NCBI GenBank assembly: GCA_015680685.1
Contig: MNCI01006836.1
Span: forward strand, 1,575 to 65,574
Direction: 5' to 3'
Length of the DNA: 64,000 bases
DNA from: Gnetum montanum
Lineage: Eukaryota > Streptophyta > Gnetopsida > Gnetales > Gnetaceae
Under the pieces are notes generated by a model. That model was not told where the DNA came from. It saw only the letters and a list, made by a program, of their open reading frames with translations, and made no database searches. The translations under genes were made by a program, and so were the position numbers. Shown in pieces: positions 34,050 to 45,645 of this stretch (the first letter of the stretch is position 1; each line of letters opens with the position of its first letter).

Positions 34050-34685
34050 GTAAGAATCAGTTTTCTATGACTATAAACTGACATAGAACAGTCTTGGCAT
34101 CATGACTTAAACTGATACCACAGAAAAGTCCTAGCATCATGACTTAAAATTGATACCACAGAAAAGTCTTGGCATCATGACTTAAAATGTGTTTTTCTTA
34201 TCTTCTTGGAGTTGTGTTTACAGGAATGATACCACACAAAGCTCTATTTAGTATGATGTTAAACTACCACATCTGTCCATCATGATGTGAAACTAGTATG
34301 TAGAGTCCACTAAGACTATAAATTGGTTTGCCTCTTCATAGTCTACCACGACTATAAACTAGCAATGCATTGTCCGCTACGATGCTAAATTGGTGTCGTC
34401 CAAGGGGTTATGATGTGAAACTAATCCACAATAGTCCTCTAAGACTATAAACTGGCAACATCATCAAGGACTAGGAAAAGCTTGAAAAGATGTGTTGCTG
34501 CAATTGGTTGTACATGTTCCAAAAAAACTTGCTATATGATTTATCTCATGGACTTGATGAAGTTGATGCTATTCATGATTCTGTTTGCTTTGAAATTGCA
34601 CACAGTGGCTTCATCTCCTTGTTTAAAGTGCTTAGTTAACCGATTCATTTGTGTTTTTCTTATCTTCTTGGAGTTGTGTTTACAG
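34050..34685 (+). repeat. Intron-like 3' UTR repeat array of element B
   Basis: Starts at a consensus splice donor, AAG|GTAAGAATC (34050), and ends at TTGTGTTTACAG (34674-34685). In between are about ten degenerate 30- to 38-bp units around TCCACTAAGACTATAAACTRG. A 39-bp copy of the acceptor segment, GTGTTTTTCTTATCTTCTTG on to TTTACAGGA, also sits mid-array (34188-34226). The array corresponds to 45646-46232 in A. Confidence 0.7.
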
Positions 34686-35632
34686 GATGACATGCCTAAG
34701 GTGTTCGTGCATAAGTGCACTTCATCATGATGACAAGGTATCACATTCTTCTTGACGCACATGACTGGGTTAATCAATCCGTTCATAAGTACATTCTTGA
34801 CTCCTGATACATTCCCTATTCCCCATCATGCCCCCCTTATCATATTCGATTACATCCCCTAGATACATTGTCTCCTACTCACCTCAAAACCCTTGATACA
34901 CTGTTGCACACTGTGACTCTTTAAGCAGTTGCAACGTAGAACACAGTATATGATGCATGATACAAAATGCAAGCACTCAAACAAGAGCACAACACTAAAA
35001 GAAAGCTCTTTCAAAGAGATCAAATAGAAAAAGAAAAATAAAAACAAAAGAAAAAATGAACAAAAAGGAAAAGAACAAAGGGACAAAGAGAAAATTTCAT
35101 AGAAAAGGTCTTCATGACCCCGTTGACATCATAAGCAAAAGACTATTGGCTATTCTCATACAAGCCCCAGGCGAGAAGGAAATTGTCTTGAAAAATAATT
35201 ACATTCATGTCTCAAAGAGATTACATTACACATCATTGCATGGCTTTGGCTATTTACAACGGGCCCCATAAACACTCTTTAAGAGTCCCATTTCTTCAAA
35301 GAATGCACTTCCTATGTCTTGGCTCTAAGTTTGCTGAACATTGGCTATGGACAAGGACCAAAGATATAGCTCATTCATGTGAGAGCATTCCCCTCCCACA
35401 ATCTTGGTAGCAATAATAACCCTTGATCAACTCTTGACTTCCCTTAGTTACAACCAATCCCTTGCATCTTGAACCACATTCCCTCGATCCCATGTACTTT
35501 TGAAAATGGTGCGATGACACCCAGCCATGGGCCGATGGTAAATGTTTGATGCTTTATTATTCATGGTGTTTTGTGCTTCTTTGTCAACACCTCTTGGGTG
35601 GATTCCTTTAAATATCAACAAAGAGGGGCCAA
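34686..35632 (+). other. Element B 3' UTR and polypurine tract
   Basis: No coding similarity. It ends CAACAAAGAGGGGCCAA (35616-35632), the polypurine tract, directly before the LTR; A has CAACAAAGAGGAACCAA at the same place. A lysine-rich ORF near 35056 is just A-rich UTR. Confidence 0.7.
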
Positions 35633-37290
35633 TGAAACACCACTAATTTTGGCCTAGCACTTTGAAATGAGAATGACTCAAGCCTTTTCGAAGTTTTAGG
35701 AGAAAAAAATTTGGCTAAGGCATGGAGCTCACACCCAACTTATCCAAGGTAGCTTACTCACCCTCAGTGTGAGAAACTTCACACAGCATCAAAAAAGGTT
35801 TAAAAATGATCATTTCTAAGTGGTTTTTGGGAGTCACGCTACAGGTCACGCTGCTGCATAACTCCAGCGTGACCAACTTTTAGAGCCTCAAAACTGAGTC
35901 AAAATGACTTGATTTCAAGGGTGCAAGTCATCCTCAGGGTCCACTATTGATAACTATGGGTCCCCGCCTTCAAAAATTCTAGATTTCAGCTCAAAATTGG
36001 AAGTTTTTGTGGTCACACTGCAGGTCATGTTGAGCATGACCACAGCATGACCTACCCAAAATGGCTCCAAATAAGACACATTCAAGCTCAAATTTTCAAA
36101 TCCAGATCACACATAGGCAAGCAGTAGTTGTACTTAGAAACAGGCTTCAAAAATTAAAAATTTGGTGTCAAAAATTACATTTTACTCGACTCACGCTCAG
36201 GTCACGCTGAGGTCACGCCCAATGTGATTGCCTAGCATGACTATAGTGTGAGTACTGATCACGCTCACACAAAAATAGTTCAAATGCATGCCAAAGACAC
36301 ACTGAAGCTAGAAAACTCATGTTGGAAGCCTTGGTCAAATAGAGATACCTCGAACAGCCTCAAATCGACATCTTGACATCCTGCAACACTCAATCCATGG
36401 TCAAGCGAGTTGGGTGAAATTTCTCTTGTTGTTCATTTCATTGTAACTCTTCATTTGTGGGCTTTTCAGGCCCTCACGGTCTAAATTAAATGTACTTTCA
36501 TGGGCTTGAATAACCCACAAATTGTAAAATGCAATGTATCTAGTCAAGAACGTAGCTTGCTGACACATATGCAATGCTTGCTGACACATATCCAATGCTT
36601 GCTGACACACATCCAACTCATGCACAACTATCCATTGGACATGTGTTATGAGATCTAGTTTCTCTTCATCTTCCAACCGTTGATTCCATTCTGGAATTCT
36701 ACACCCAAGCCCGACCCAGCCTTATAAATACCTTGTCAATTCACATAAACTGGGGGAGGAAAATTAGAGACATTGGCAATTCTGATAGCAAACTTAGTGA
36801 ATCCTTGGGTGCTCAGCACACTCTAACTCCTATCATCCAAGCACATCACATCATCACATCACATCACATTGCCCCAGGGCTCGGTGCTTGACCTGCCATC
36901 CACACGTGCAGCTATGCTTTGACTGGTGCACATCTTTTTTTAAACAATACAAATACAGTTTGTTTTGCCAGCCATTTATTCTATTTACTCTATGTTTTAC
37001 ATTCATTTTTATGTTTAGTTTACATTTCATTCACAATATAGTTTCTATTTACATTTTATGCACACTGTTTACGTTTTAAAGACATCAGTTAACCCTAAAC
37101 CCAATGCAAGCCTTAGTTTACACTTGGGGAAGTCCTTGGTTGATTTGCATGTAGACCATCCAAGGCACTCTACCTTCATTTTCTTTTCCAGCTTGCCCTC
37201 ACGACGAAGGTAGAGTCAGCTATGCCTACCCGATGATCTTTCGGTGTTTATTTTCCTTCTAGCCTTGCACTGATGATTTAGGTTAGTACA
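35633..37290 (+). repeat. Element B 3' LTR (1658 bp)
   Basis: Full-length partner of 28204-30020, with the same ends and TATAAATA at 36723-36730. Differences from the 5' copy are mostly transitions plus the missing 107-bp duplication. Confidence 0.88.
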
Positions 37291-40200
37291 ATATCTAAAT
37301 TGAAGATCCTTGATCTTCTCATCCTAGCTAGTCACCCTCTCCTATAGTTCATGCATATGTTTCCATAGGTACTCAAAAAAGTCCATGCAAGTCCATAATG
37401 ACTTTACACAAGAAATCACATGCTTGTTAGATGTCTCGTACATGTGGTGAGGTACCTAATTAACTTTAGGAGGAAGGTTGGGTAGAGCGTCCACCCTTGC
37501 CACCTTGCTTGGATCCCACTATAGCTTAGGACCTATAGGCATATAATAACCAATCAATCTCAACCAAAAAATAAGCATTTAAGTAATAGGTAGGATAGCA
37601 TAAAATGGAATAGCACTACATGCATACCTAGCTCTAGGCCCACTTGTCACAAGTGGTCCACCATGTCCTCAACAATGTTTTCCATTAAGGCAAGTTTATC
37701 TAGCATCTCTACCCATGGCTACATGCAGTAGGTAGATGTAGGGCCATTAGTGGGAATATCTAACACTACAAGACAACAATGCAATTAGTACATGACCTGA
37801 CATAGCTCAAAATACCAAAGTAAACAAGGGAAGATAGATGGAAATAAAAGTAGATTACCTAACATGCCCTCAGGTGTGAGTGTAGGGGGCACACTTAGCT
37901 ACGTACCATTAAATAAAGTGTTAAAATCACCGCTGTCAAGGTGGAGCAACCCCTCTTATTCAAACTATTAAAGGACCGCTACCACCTTGTGAAGCTCATC
38001 TCCAAGAGCTACCTCCTCCTCAACTTGAGGGGGGGGGGCTTCCTCTACTACTGCCTTAGCTGCTACTATCGTAGCCCTCTCTTCTCTTTCTGTAACTAGC
38101 CGACATACACATAAGGCATAGTATCATTAGCTAACTAACATTATAGCATAAAAAAATAAAAAATACATGCATAAATACAACCAAAGCATCTAGCATCTAT
38201 GCATACTAACCTACAACATCCTTATGCAAATCTTGTAGCCCGATGTGGATCTTTTTGTTGCTTTCTCTTAAGGATGCGGCCTCTTCATCTTAGCCTTGGA
38301 TGGCCTCACTATCTCTACTATGTAGTAGTTTTCCTTACTCACATCCCTAGTGCCAATTAGAGGACCCTCACCCACACTATCGCATGAATAATGCTAGTCT
38401 GCCATAAGAACCTTGGTCATTACAGATAATGACTCATCGATCTCCTCTAGAGGGTCCTGCTTACATCTGGTTGAAAACATATGTTTGATCCATGGGTGGA
38501 ATAGCTACTTAGAATCCTACATCACCCATTGTCCATCAACCCATATGACCAAAAGCTTCACAAACCTTTGTAGGTATCCTACGAAGAATGAAAAGTAGAT
38601 GTGGGACCTCGCCCAAAGGTTGAATCAAAGCCGAGAAATCTCTGCATGTAGACTTATTACTATGTATGTGGCCTAATTAAATCTTGTACCTTCTAGAAAC
38701 ATCTTCTTTATTACCTATGCCTGTTCCACCCCTAGGATCTTTCCTTGGGAGAGAAACTTCGAAAAGGCACTACTATGGAACAAAGGATAGAGCTTCCATA
38801 CCTCAGGCACCTACACATCTTTGATCAATATGCCTTTGTGAGATTGAGTGGCCCAAACCAATCCTTGATCTCCTCTTTATGATTCACCTCCCTACTGGAA
38901 TTATCAATAATCACTGGACCATTAGTAGGAATACCAAAGAGATCAATAAAGAAGGCGTCATTGAGGTCTAGCACTATTGCCACATCATGCACCCTGGTGA
39001 CAAACCTCCTAACATTATTGCTAAAGAAGTTGATGATGGTGACCATTTCATCCATCAAGATACTTGGGCTAAGGAACAAGAATAGGTCCATTAACCTAGC
39101 ATGCATGAGCCAAGCTTCCAGTGTGTCTAGTGCTTTGTAGCATAGCCAAAGCTGCACACCTTCCACGTCCCCATTTTTCATGATGAGAGTGGCCTCTATG
39201 CAACCCGTGGTGACCACCATCACCTTAGATGAGGCAACTACCATTACAATGAAAATAAAAACAAGGTTAGCATCATGTAAATAAGACAAAATGAAGGGCA
39301 TACACAAGTACATGAGCTAGAACATAGATATGTATGTGGCACAAAAGGAGTACGAGATGGGGGTGGTGCTGCAAACACCTCCTCAAAGTTAATCTCACCA
39401 ATAGTCCACTCCTCATCTAACTAGTCATGGATTTTGCATTACTCGTACACCTTTTGATGATGGGAGAGATAGGTCTCTAGATCATGTCCCATCTACTCAA
39501 TCATAACTACCCAAATGTTCATGCTAGATGAGAAAACCTCTAAGTTAGTACGAGTTAAGGCTAAAGCATCTGGATCATCATGCAGGTGATCTTCATCAAC
39601 TCTAAACTTGGTAATCAACCATAGAACCATTAGCAATTTAACATGAGCAACTAGTGAAAAACACTACATAAGCTATTGATGCACTTAGCCTCCGACATAG
39701 TAGACAATTCCAAGCAGGTACTAGAATAGTGTATGCAACCACTACATGACAAAAAGGGTGTTGCTCTTGTTATAACAAGAAAAGCCCACCATGTGCCATA
39801 CTTTGGATAACTATCAAACAACACTAAGACCTCTACCTAAGCCTCTTGCCCCATCAATATTGGCAACAAGCTCATTTAAGATGAACTTCAAAAGGTTCTA
39901 ACTTGTCCCATTTAGTAGTGTCTTAGTGATAGCACTCGCAACCTCAACTACCAAGTGTGATTACATGATCATCATGAACTACTACAATAGGTACTCTAGG
40001 AGCTCTTGGGCTTTTGGCTGGAACCACACCACTTGATGATCTACTCACATGTTTTCCATAGGGGTGTTGAGGATAGGTTCACTCATAAAACATAGAATGC
40101 CCATGAGCTCAACTGTAATCAAAATGGATTTCAACAACACCCTACAATCATCAAGCAATAGACAAAGCATTAGTATACATGCATAGATGCAAAATTTTGA

Positions 40201-41650
40201 TATATATATTATAAATTATTAACATAAATTAGTAAAAATTCCTAATTTTGACAACACACACTGAAGCCCCATGAGTGTACTGGGGTATAACACATTTTGT
40301 AGGATTAATACTACATTTTTGCAAGTTTAGCACTACATGTTGCAAGTTTAGCACCGTGCATAGTTAGCAAAATTTTTTCTAACTCTAGACTACCCCAGTG
40401 AAGAGCGTAGTCCCAAAAAAAATAGAAATTTTCACAAACACACACTTTTGCAAATACTATGACCTTAGAAAACACATTTTAACAAACACTTAGTGAACTA
40501 TGCTCTTAACGTGTTGAGAGCGTAGTCCTATGGCCATGGAAAGTGTAGTCTCCCTGCAGTGCCACACTTGTCACATCATGCTTGCCAAGGGCCCACCTTA
40601 CCCTCCATCACTATGGCAAGCTACACCACTTGCCACTGCCAACAAAAAAAAAAGAAATTAAAAACATGCAACAAAATCCTATCTCCACCATGCCCATCGT
40701 AGTATCCCCTCTTGCCACTACTAAAACCCGAGAAGTGATCATGGCCATGCTGTGCATAGTGCAGTGTCACTGTGTGGAAGGCATGGGGCCCTAACCCCCA
40801 TGTCTCAAAAATAACAAATAAAAAAAATGCTCAACACTTGTGGCCCTTAAAATGCCTGTGACCTCCAAAATCCCACACGTGTCCCAACCCACATGTAACC
40901 CTAGACCCTGCACAACCATAATGCAAAAAACAAAATAACATGATGCAAAATAGTAACTGTATCCCTCTACGATTATGCCATGGTGCACGATGGTGGCCAC
41001 AGCCCTTGCAATAGCACCACGATGCACAATGCACAAGGTCCTAAGCCCCATGCCCCATAAACAATGAAAACAAACCACGTGCGATGATAGCTATGATCCC
41101 CTATGGCCACACCATAGTAAAAAATGGCATCCATGGCCCTAGCCATGAGGCATGATGCATAAGGACCTAACCCCAGCCATGAAACCCTAAGCCCCATGCT
41201 GAAAAAAGAAAATAGAAAAAGGACAATGATGCGCAATGGTAGCTATAGCAAGCAATGGCATTCACACCCCCTGTAGTTGCACCATGGTATGCAATGGCAA
41301 CTGCACCACAGAGCATAGTATGCAAAATCATCTTGCGCAACAAAATCCCTCCCTACTACCACACCCTCCCCAATATCAAGTCACACCATGGACAATGCAT
41401 AGCTGTAGTGGCCACTACCATGATAGGGTGCACAAGGCAACACATGGGACTACACTCCCAAACCCTTAATCTGAGAAAAATAGAAAAGGAGACAAAAAAT
41501 AAAGGTAAAGGGGAGAGCATGGTCATCGTACCTAGCTAACATGGATGGCCTCCATTCCTCCATGCATGCCTACAGAAGGTGGCTCAATGCTCTCTCTTCC
41601 TCAATAATGTTCACCAACCCTAGGTCAAGTTGTTCACTTCGGTGCATCAT
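37291..41650 (-). pseudogene. Antisense gene of element A, 5' block (exons 1-5 and start of exon 6)
   Basis: Minus-strand exons inferred from frame continuity and GT-AG borders: 1, 41650-41532 (MMHRSEQLDL); 2, 40141-39304; 3, 39237-38211; 4, 38089-37859; 5, 37765-37628; 6, 37532-37291, continuing past element B. Introns 2-5 are 66-121 bp, have T-rich ends, and introns 2 and 3 carry CTAAC or CTAAT branch-like motifs; intron 1 is about 1.4 kb. The joined length would be about 1,090 codons. Exon 3 has VHDVAIVLDLNDAFFIDLFG, then MFLEGTRF and RSHIYFSFFVGYLQRF, which resemble the putative plant transposon protein (PF20167-type) pattern. Later exons are acidic and coiled-coil-like. Breaks are TAG stops, a frameshift near 38825 and one apparent phase shift at the exon 3/4 join. 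Antisense ORFs are known in Tat-type elements; this placement and exon count are not known to me. Confidence 0.68.
40142..41531 (-). other. Intron 1 of the antisense gene, with diverged internal repeats
   Basis: Starts (minus) at CTAG|GTACGATG and ends at GATTGTAG|GG. At 40790-41470 (plus) it holds roughly 100- to 130-bp diverged repeats built on CCTAAGCCCCATG, GATGCACAATG and ATGGTAGCTATAG. At 40395-40560 lie copies of GAGAGCGTAGTCC, the motif of A's LTR. The short ORFs here on both strands are repeat readings. Confidence 0.5.
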
Positions 41651-41880
41651 CTTTTCCCTAACTACTCTCTTAAATGATGACAAAGGCAGAAGTAGCAGAA
41701 AGACTATGCTCCCAAAATCATAGTGAAATGGTAAAAAATTACAAGTTACCATGGTAAAATCATGCCTATATACCCTCATAGGATCATTTAATGATCCACC
41801 ATCCTAGGACTATGCTCACCACCAAATGTCTAGTGGAGAGTGTAGTTGGATGAGAGCATAGTCAATCATATTTAGTCCAA
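41651..41880 (-). promoter_or_regulatory. Putative promoter of the antisense gene
   Basis: Minus-strand TATATAGG (41772-41765) lies about 115 bases upstream of the exon 1 ATG. Immediately upstream of it (41826-41870) are GAGAGTGTAGTT and GAGAGCATAGTC, the same motif that fills U3 of A's LTR upstream of its TATA box. The role is inferred from arrangement only. Confidence 0.45.
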
Positions 41881-42129
41881 AACCATGATTTTTTACTACC
41901 CTACAAATGTTCAAGCTAATCCCACTCCTGAGCATGACCAACCCTTCCCAAAACGACATGTTCAGTGCATCTGTGACCTGCCGGGGCCTAAACCTAGCCC
42001 AAATATGTTCACTTCCCATAGAAACTTGGATGCATGCTTAAACAAATTCCATTGAATTTTTTTCTCATTCATGCATATTAACTTTATTAAATAAGTGCCA
42101 CTTGATGTTTTTTTGGTTTATTTTTGTAG

Positions 42130-45100
42130 GAACATGACATGGCTATGTAGGAGCAGATCTTCTCACCCTTGGTCCTCATGGGCCTTATGAAAACATTAAG
42201 TGATGCATTAACCCTCATTGCCTAGACCTTGAGCCTACAGCCTAAAATGAGTACATAGCATCCATAGAAGCACTAGTAGAGTGGCCTAACCATCTAGTTA
42301 AGGTTCTCAATCTAAAGGTAAGGGATGCCACAAAGGATCCCCTCATTAAGATCCCTATGGCAACACATAACGATGACATGAGAACACTAAAACTAAGCTC
42401 CTCACATGAACCCTAACATGCTCAAGATATTGTTAAGGTACTTAATGATAACATCAAATCATTTGCATGGTCATATGATGGCATCCTAGGCCTAGATCCC
42501 CAGCTACTTTAGCAGAACATCATCCTTGATCCCTGCATCAAACTAGTTAAGCAGAAAGCATGCAAGGTTAGACCTAATATGGCATTGGCAGTCTGTGATT
42601 AGATTACCAAGCTTTACAAAGCTGGTTTCATTTGAGCTATTGACTATGCAGATTGGGTCTTAGACATCATCGTTGTGCATAAGAAAAATGGAATTATATG
42701 CATTTGCATAGACTTTTAGGACCTAAACAAGGCAACCATCAAAGATGACTTCCTGTTGCCCAATATTGATTAATTGATTAATACCACGACTTGACATGCC
42801 TTGTTTTCTTCATGGATGGGTTCTTGGGTTACAACCAGATTAGGATCAACCTTGAGCACCAACTCAATACAACCTTCATAACCCCATGGGGTATGTTTTG
42901 CTACACAATAATGAATTTTGGACTAAAGAACATAGGAGTAACATACCAATGAGCAATGATGTACATCTTTAGCAAGTACATGCTTGGTTTGCTGAATGAG
43001 TACATAGATGATATTGCAGTTAAGTCCAAAGTGTTCCACAACCATATAAATGACTTGAACTTAGTGCTTAAATGTTACCTAGTACATGAGCTTAGGCTAA
43101 ACCCCAAGAAGTGTGTTTTCAATGTCAAAATGAGTAGGATGTTCAACTATGTAGTATCCAAAGTAGGCATACGTGTAGATCTTGACAATGGTAAGACCAT
43201 AACCAACTTAGCACCACCTACTAACCTTAAGGAGCTACAAGGGTTGCAAGGTAGAATACAATTTATATGCAAGTTTATCACCCAGTTAATAGACAAGTTG
43301 CAACCAATACAACATTTTCTCAAGAAAAGAGCCCACTTCAAGTGGACCACTCAGTGTCAACAAGTGTTCAACAACATTAAGCAAGAGTTAGCATAATTAC
43401 CTACATTTCACCCTTTGCAAGGAGATAAGCCTTTTAAAATCTACCTTGCCACTTCCGACATGTCCATCACTTCTCTGCTTTGCCAAAAGAAAGATGATGC
43501 ATAGAGGTCCTGGTCTACTACCTATGTCATGCATTAGTAGCCCACGAAATGAGATACAATGATGTGGAGAAGTATTACCTTGCCCTAGTATTCTCACTAA
43601 AGAAGTAAAGGCATTAGCTCTTCTATAGCCAAGTTAACATCATTTGTAAGAACAACATACTTCAAGTTATAAAAATGAATATCTACAATGCAGTCACGTT
43701 GCACGGTGGAATGCAATAACAACAAAGTTTGACCTACATTATGTCATGCAAGCCTCAATGAAAGGTCAAGAAATAGCTACACAACTCATAGTTTCACTAG
43801 TAGACAACCAAGCTACTATACACCCTAAGTTCCTAGATGAGCATGTTAGCAGTATTAGCCAAGTGCTTGACAAGTACAAGGCACTCTTACATTTTGAAAA
43901 ATCTTTAATCTCTCGAGGAGGTAGCACTATTGCTATTATCATGTTTCCCTCTAGGGAGATCTAATCCTTTGCATACTGTTTTGCATTTCCTTGTACCAAC
44001 AACATGGCAGGGTACAAAGGTTTCCTCCAAGGCATCCTTGCACCACACAACCTAGGAATCCAACACATAGTGATCTGAGGTGATTCACAACTAGTCATCA
44101 ACCAGGTAGTAGAGGTTTATGCTTGCAAATAAAAACATTTATAGCCTTATTATGACCTAGAAAAATAGTTACTCTAACACTTTGTAGTTACTAATGTCCA
44201 ACATGTTCCCCAAAGAGAAAATTCCATTACCGACACACTTGCTACATTAGCCCTTAGCATAGTGCCTAACATGTTCAACATGTTGCCCACCTCAATGGCA
44301 GATTGCACTACACCTATCACACAAATCATTGAAGATGCATCCATAGCCACAGTTAACACCACCCACATAAAAGAGTGGTATGATGATATCAAGACTTCCC
44401 TTCTACAAGGTGAGTCTCTACAACACCTAACTACTACTTAAAAAGACACAATACGCAAACGTTTACGACAGTACGTCATCCTAGGTGATAACACATTATG
44501 TCGCAAATCCTACAATGGCATACTACTACCCTGTGTAAGAAAAAACAAAGAAAAAAATAATAGTTGATAAAGTCCATGAAGGACTATGTAGAGGTCAAAT
44601 AGCACCTAGGGAAATGGCAACAAAAATCAAATGGCTAGGCTACTATTGGACTTACATGAAGAGCAGTCGTGTCTAGAAAGTCAAGATGTGCAACATTTAT
44701 CAATGGAATAGCAACTTAATGCATGTGCCACCAATTGAATTGCATACAACGCAAATCAAATGGCCATTCCAATGTTGGGGCATGGACATCATTGAACCCA
44801 TAATGCCTAAGTTATCCACAAGGCATAACTTTAAAATAATCACAATAGAATATTTTACCAAGTGGGTCAAAGTTATTCCCCTTAGGAAGATGATATTGCA
44901 GCAATTACAAGTTCATGTTGGATAACATAGTGACTTGTTTTGGCTTACCCATGACCATAGTGATAGACAATGGACCATACTTTAGCAACACTAAAACCAA
45001 AGCCTTTTATGAGCACTTTAGCATCAAACATTTCTTTTCATCACCATACTACCCTTAGGCAAATGGCCAAGTAGAGGTTACCAATAATGTCATCGTTAAC

Positions 45101-45618
45101 CTCCTCAAGAAGATTCTAAGCAATAGTAAATGATGATGGCATGAGCAATTGGTCTACGCACTTTGGGCCTACTACATGATGCATCGAACAAAAATAGGTA
45201 TGACTCCTTATAGCCTCATCTACAGATATGAAGCAGTATTGCCACTTGAATTATAGGTTTCATGGCTTTGTGTAATCATCTTAGACTTCATCAATGAAGG
45301 TCAAAACAATGAGTTGAGAATGGTAGACATTGACTCAATACAGGAAGAGCACATGTGTATGCTTGATCGCATTGAGTGATACCAAGAAAAGCAATGGCAG
45401 AAGCATCATCACAACTAACATCATTACTTGATCAAGAAAGGTGACCTAGTCCTCAAGGCCATTCGCAAACCCACAAATAAATTCTCAACCAACTAGGAAA
45501 GGCCTTTCTTGGTCACTAAGGCCTACGACAATGATGCATTCAAGCTTGCTAATCAATACAAAAATGAGTTTGCCAATCCAATAAACCATTTGCACTTAAA
45601 TTTGTACTACATTTAGTA
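42130..45618 (+). pseudogene. pol: Element A pol: RT, RNase H, second RNase H, integrase
   Basis: RT starts about 42420 (SFAWSYDGILGLDP). Its catalytic YIDD is at 43001-43012, followed by an open stretch to 43396 (LRLNPKKCVFNVKMSRMF). The first RNase H follows at about 43400-43600. A second RNase H domain (GDSQLVINQV, 44079-44108, with TNNMAGYKGFL before it and a HVPQRENSITDTLATLA motif after) marks the Tat lineage. Integrase: HEGLCRGQIAPREMATKIKW (44577 on), with the second zinc Cys lost; WGMDII (about 44775-44792), VIDNGPYF (about 44960) and NGQVEVTN (about 45063) carry the D-D-E residues, in shifted frames. It ends with a decayed LHLNLYYI. Multiple stops. Confidence 0.85.
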
Positions 45619-45645
45619 TGTAGTACCGCACATGAATGAAGCAAG

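Larger units (their letters stand above)
28204..37290 (+). mobile_element. Tat-like gag-pro-only element B, inserted in the antisense gene
   Basis: It has a 5' LTR (28204-30020), primer site, leader minisatellite, gag-protease (30351-33678), a short intron-like spacer, a 3' UTR repeat array, a polypurine tract, and a 3' LTR (35633-37290). The LTRs begin TGAAACACCACTAATTT and end GGTTAGTACA. The flanks are ATATA (28199-28203) and ATATC (37291-37295), a 5-bp target duplication with one change. No RT, RNase H or integrase exists. Removing B and one duplicate restores a continuous antisense frame (LQFRY then DFIVARS), which fixes the borders. It needed enzymes from an autonomous relative such as A. 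Confidence 0.88.
26729..42129 (+). other. Intron-like region of element A between protease and RT
   Basis: Candidate donor GTGCCTACC at 26729 and acceptor TTTATTTTTGTAG ending at 42129. Element B has the same donor context (CAG|GTGCCTACC at 33679) and acceptor (TTGATTTTTGCAG ending at 33992) with only 314 bp between. An intron between pro and rt is known from Ogre-type elements of the Tat lineage. In A it contains the antisense gene and, nested in that, element B. Splicing is inferred from the paired conservation, not demonstrated. Confidence 0.6.

Noticed and set aside
39238-39313. ATG at 39313 as the start of the antisense protein
   Set aside because: The stretch 39303-39238 looks like an intron (GTATGC to TGGTAG with GCTAACC near its middle), and coding-like sequence continues upstream to 40141.
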